Shown here: piece by piece, positions 61,233 to 64,000 of the stretch
How positions within the stretch are numbered: the stretch's first letter is position 1
Layout: each line of letters starts with the position of its first letter
From: Gammaproteobacteria bacterium RIFCSPHIGHO2_12_FULL_63_22
Lineage (GTDB): Bacteria > Pseudomonadota > Gammaproteobacteria > Xanthomonadales > Xanthomonadaceae
Direction of reading: 5' to 3'
NCBI GenBank assembly: GCA_001801685.1
Contig: MGYJ01000061.1
Coordinates: 345,078-409,077 of the forward strand
Length of the DNA: 64,000 nt
Made by a program: the position numbers and the translations under genes
Notes under the pieces: generated by a model
Database searches by the model: none
Seen by the model: only the letters and a program-made list of their open reading frames with translations
Told to the model about the DNA's origin: nothing

Positions 61233-64000
61233 ATGATCGACTCTTTGACGTACGCCACTCCGATCCCGCGCGGCCATCTGCTGTCCAACGGCCGCTACGC
61301 GGTGATGGTGACCGCGGCCGGGTCGGGTTACAGCCAATGGCTGGGGCACGCGATCACCCGCTGGCGCGAGGATGTGACGCGCGATCCTAGGGGCAGTTAC
61401 GTGTTCCTGCGCGACATCGCCTCCGACCAGGCATGGTCGGCCGGCTACCAGCCGCTGGGCGCGGCACCGGACGACTACGCGGTGGCGTTCGCCGAAGAGC
61501 GCGCCGTGATCACTCGCCGCGACGGCGCTATCACCACTACCACCGAGGTGATGGTCGCGGCGGATGGTGACGGCGAACTTCGCCGTGTGACGCTGTTCAA
61601 TCAGGGCGACAGCGAACGCGAGATCGAGGTCACCACCTACGCCGAACTGGTGTTGGCACCTGCGGGCAGCGATGCAGCGCACCCGGCATTCTCCAAGTTG
61701 TTCGTGCAGACCGAATACATCGCGGCACAGGAATTGCTGCTGGCGACGCGACGCCGCCGCACTTCGAGCGAGCAGCCAATCTGGGCGGCGCAGTGGCTGG
61801 ACGTGGAAGCCGAATCAGCCGGCGATCTGCAAGGCACGACCGGGCATGGTAGCGCGCTGCAATGGGACACCGATCGCGCGCACTTAATCGGACGCGGCCG
61901 CAGCCTGCACTCGCCTGCCGCGTTGTCGGCCGATCCACCGCTGGGCGGCGACGCCGGGACCGTGCTTGATCCCATCTTCAGCCTGCGCCGCCGCGTAAGC
62001 GTGGCGCCGGGTGCGAGTGTGCAACTGCAATGGTGGACCGTCGCGGCGGCTTCGCGCGATGAGGTGCTGGCGCTGGCGCAGCGCTATCGGCCAGGGCAGG
62101 CGTACCCACAGGCACTGGCGGCGGCCGCGAAGCGGGCGCAGACATCGCTCGAAGCGATCGGCATTGATGCAACCCAGGCGCAGCGTTTGCAGCGGCTGGC
62201 CACGGCGTTGCTGTACAGCGATCCGGCCCTGCGCGCCGAACCCGCCGCGCTGGCGCAAGGGGCCGGTGGCGGCCCTACGCTGTGGGCCGGCGGTATTTCC
62301 GGCGACCACCCGATCGTCCTGCTGCGCATCAACAGCGACGCCGGCCTGACCATGCTCGAGGAGTTGCTCGGGGCGCACGCGTTCTGGGCCGACAAGCGCC
62401 TGACCGTCGACCTGGTGATTCTCAACGAAGCCCCGCCAAGCGCCGTGGCCGCACTGGACGGCGCGCTGCAAGCTCGCATCCGGACGCACCTCGACATCCA
62501 TGCCGAGTCTGGTGCAAAGCCGACGCTGTTTGCCTTGCGCGGCGATCAAATCGCGCCGGAATTGCACGCCGGCCTGCTGACGGCCGCGCGCATCGTGCTC
62601 GACCCGCAGCGCGGTGCTCTCGCCGACCAGGTCGATGCATTGCACGCCGTGGACGTGGTGCCATCGGCTACCGGCGCGCCGGAACCTGCTGCCCTCGCCT
62701 GGCCACGCGATGCTTCGCCCGACGCGGCTATCGTCGAGACCGATTCCATTGCAGCCGGGCTGGAGTACTTCAATGGCTATGGCGGTTTCGACGATGACGG
62801 CCGCGAGTTCGTGACGATCGTCCGCGATGGCCGACTGCCGCCGATGCCCTGGCTCAATGTGATCGCCAATCCCGAATTCGGCTTCACCACCACCGAGGCC
62901 GGTAGTGGCTATGCGTGGGCGCTGAACAGCCAGAGGAACCCGCTGACGCCTTGGGCCAACGATCCGATCAGCGATCCGCCGCAGGAGGTGCTGTACGTTC
63001 GCGACGACGAGGACGGACAGCTCTGGACCGCCACCGCGCTTCCGGCCTGCGAAGAGCCACGGGGCGATTACGTAGTCCGCCACGGCCAGGGTTACAGCCG
63101 CTACCAGCGCCACGCGCACGGCATCGAGCTGGACTTGCTGCAGTACGTTCCGGTCGCCGATGGCATCAAGATTTCGCGGCTGCGCCTGCGCAACCGCTCA
63201 GGACGGACGCGGCGGCTATCGATCACCGCGTTCGTGCAATGGGCGCTGGGGCCGAACGGCACGCAACCGGCGCCGTTTGTCGTGACCGAACACGACGCGG
63301 CGACCGGCGCGCTGTTCGCACGCAATGCGTGGCGGGCGGATTTCGCCGCGCGCACGGCGTTTATCGATCTGCGCGGCCAGCAAACTTCCCACACCGGCGA
63401 CCGCTGCGAGTTCCTCGGCCGCCATGGCGCTCTGGAGTCGCCGGCGGCTTTGACAGGCAACGCACCGTTGTCCGGCCGGGTCGGCGCCGGCCTGGATCCG
63501 TGCGGCGCGCTGCAGGCGCAGATCGAACTGTCTGCCGATGCGGAAACTGAGATCGTGCTGCTGCTCGGCGATGCGCAGGACACGGACGCTGCGCGGGTGC
63601 TGATCGAGCGTTACCGCAATGCCGACCTCGACCTTGTGTTCCAGGCGGTCACAGACCAATGGAACGACACGCTCGGCACCGTGCAGGTGCGCACGCCCGA
63701 CCGGACGATGGATCTGCTCCTCAATCGCTGGCTGCTCTACCAGGTGCTGGCGTGCCGGGTCTGGGCGCGCACCGGCTACTACCAGTCCAGCGGTGCGTTC
63801 GGTTTCCGCGACCAGTTGCAGGACGTGATGGCGCTGTGCGTTGCCCGCCCGGACGTCGCGCGCGAGCACCTGCTGCGTGCGGCCGGCCGGCAGTTCGTCG
63901 AAGGCGATGTCCAGCACTGGTGGTTGCCGCCCGGCGGCGAAGGCGTGCGCACGCGCATGACCGACGATCGCCTGTGGCTGCCGTATGTCGTCTGCCATCA
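61233..64000 (+). CDS. GH94/NdvB C-terminal-like glycan phosphorylase, 3' end cut off
   Basis: The frame from the ATG at 61233 (GGAGG ten bases upstream) stays open to the window end, over 920 codons, and is absent from the ORF track. The sequence begins LLSNGRYAVMVTAAGSGYSQ and continues ITRWREDVTRDPRGSYVFLR, then GLEYFNGYGGFDDDGREFVT, PWLNVIANPEFGFTTTEAGS, and near the end ARTGYYQSSGAFGFRDQLQD with MTDDRLWLPY, the family acid region. These are the cyclic beta-1,2-glucan synthase (NdvB) C-terminal and GH94 phosphorylase domains. The transmembrane GT84 part of NdvB is missing, so a stand-alone phosphorylase is more likely than a synthase. Confidence 0.88.
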   Translation, partial: MIDSLTYATPIPRGHLLSNGRYAVMVTAAGSGYSQWLGHAITRWREDVTRDPRGSYVFLRDIASDQAWSAGYQPLGAAPDDYAVAFAEERAVITRRDGAITTTTEVMVAADGDGELRRVTLFNQGDSEREIEVTTYAELVLAPAGSDAAHPAFSKLFVQTEYIAAQELLLATRRRRTSSEQPIWAAQWLDVEAESAGDLQGTTGHGSALQWDTDRAHLIGRGRSLHSPAALSADPPLGGDAGTVLDPIFSLRRRVSVAPGASVQLQWWTVAAASRDEVLALAQRYRPGQAYPQALAAAAKRAQTSLEAIGIDATQAQRLQRLATALLYSDPALRAEPAALAQGAGGGPTLWAGGISGDHPIVLLRINSDAGLTMLEELLGAHAFWADKRLTVDLVILNEAPPSAVAALDGALQARIRTHLDIHAESGAKPTLFALRGDQIAPELHAGLLTAARIVLDPQRGALADQVDALHAVDVVPSATGAPEPAALAWPRDASPDAAIVETDSIAAGLEYFNGYGGFDDDGREFVTIVRDGRLPPMPWLNVIANPEFGFTTTEAGSGYAWALNSQRNPLTPWANDPISDPPQEVLYVRDDEDGQLWTATALPACEEPRGDYVVRHGQGYSRYQRHAHGIELDLLQYVPVADGIKISRLRLRNRSGRTRRLSITAFVQWALGPNGTQPAPFVVTEHDAATGALFARNAWRADFAARTAFIDLRGQQTSHTGDRCEFLGRHGALESPAALTGNAPLSGRVGAGLDPCGALQAQIELSADAETEIVLLLGDAQDTDAARVLIERYRNADLDLVFQAVTDQWNDTLGTVQVRTPDRTMDLLLNRWLLYQVLACRVWARTGYYQSSGAFGFRDQLQDVMALCVARPDVAREHLLRAAGRQFVEGDVQHWWLPPGGEGVRTRMTDDRLWLPYVVCH

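Noticed and set aside
1-64000. CRISPR arrays, tRNA or rRNA genes, complete insertion sequences and att sites
   Set aside because: No regularly spaced repeats, cloverleaf-like segments, rRNA signatures or transposase ORFs were recognised by eye; a tRNAscan or ISfinder search would be decisive.

Overview
The window is GC-rich DNA from a gammaproteobacterium, most likely of the order Lysobacterales/Xanthomonadales (Rhodanobacter, Lysobacter or Xanthomonas relatives). The CopL-CopA-CopB copper operon, the DUF6122 protein, the czc operon with an embedded PII-like gene and the AraC/sterol-desaturase pair all point that way. This is inference from gene content only. Most of the window looks like a mobile metal-resistance island, joined to a stress and fermentation cluster.

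Layout. 0-2.7 kb: the 3' part of a RecJ-like DHH nuclease, an unknown protein and a divergent XRE repressor with a palindromic operator. 2.7-4.1 kb: a mercury transport operon (merT-merP-GDCCVxC protein) divergent from merR, with no merA in the window. 4.2-4.7 kb: a convincing yybP-ykoY manganese riboswitch in front of a Gdt1/UPF0016 manganese exporter gene that carries an internal deletion and frame change. 4.7-6.1 kb: sterol desaturase and a shortened AraC regulator. 6.35-12.2 kb: copper operon copL-copA-copB-cytochrome c-NTF2-like-DUF411-Csp. 12.2-15.5 kb: cueR, a copper P1B ATPase and a lipoprotein behind a MerR-type promoter. 15.6-18.5 kb: DUF6122, two PepSY proteins, a small unknown, a degenerate MerR and DUF3703. 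18.5-28.1 kb: czcCBA, a PII-like protein, a CDF exporter and a CadA-type ATPase. 28.3-30.9 kb: decayed dsbA and dsbC genes, lspA and a DUF305/EF-hand protein. 31-32.2 kb: a catalase-fold protein.

32.3-38.3 kb (minus): UbiB-like kinase, acetate kinase, a methyltransferase fragment, a restriction-endonuclease-like protein and an AraC regulator form a chain of 1-4 bp overlaps; a small membrane protein and an intact methyltransferase follow. 38.4-55.2 kb (mainly minus): phospholipase D-type synthase, cation P-type ATPase, phosphoketolase, phosphoglucomutase, glycoamylase-family protein, small His-rich and membrane proteins, oleate hydratase, and an unusual copper ATPase with a CPD motif. 55.5-58 kb: an MFS transporter with an overlapping 25-codon leader ORF, a remnant of an RND pump gene, and an FNR-type regulator with cluster-binding cysteines. 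58.1-64 kb: HAD protein, transaldolase, 6-phosphogluconate dehydrogenase and a GH94/NdvB-like protein that runs off the window.

How it fits together. The left half exports or binds Hg, Mn, Cu, Zn, Cd and Co, and includes several decaying genes (gdt1, dsbA, dsbC, merR-like, cusA-like). The right half reads as a low-oxygen energy module. A glycoamylase-family enzyme and a GH94 phosphorylase-like enzyme could yield glucose-1-phosphate; phosphoglucomutase, 6-phosphogluconate dehydrogenase, transaldolase, phosphoketolase and acetate kinase could then make ATP through acetyl phosphate. The FNR-type regulator is the obvious candidate controller. Glucose-6-phosphate dehydrogenase is not in the window, so this pathway remains a hypothesis.
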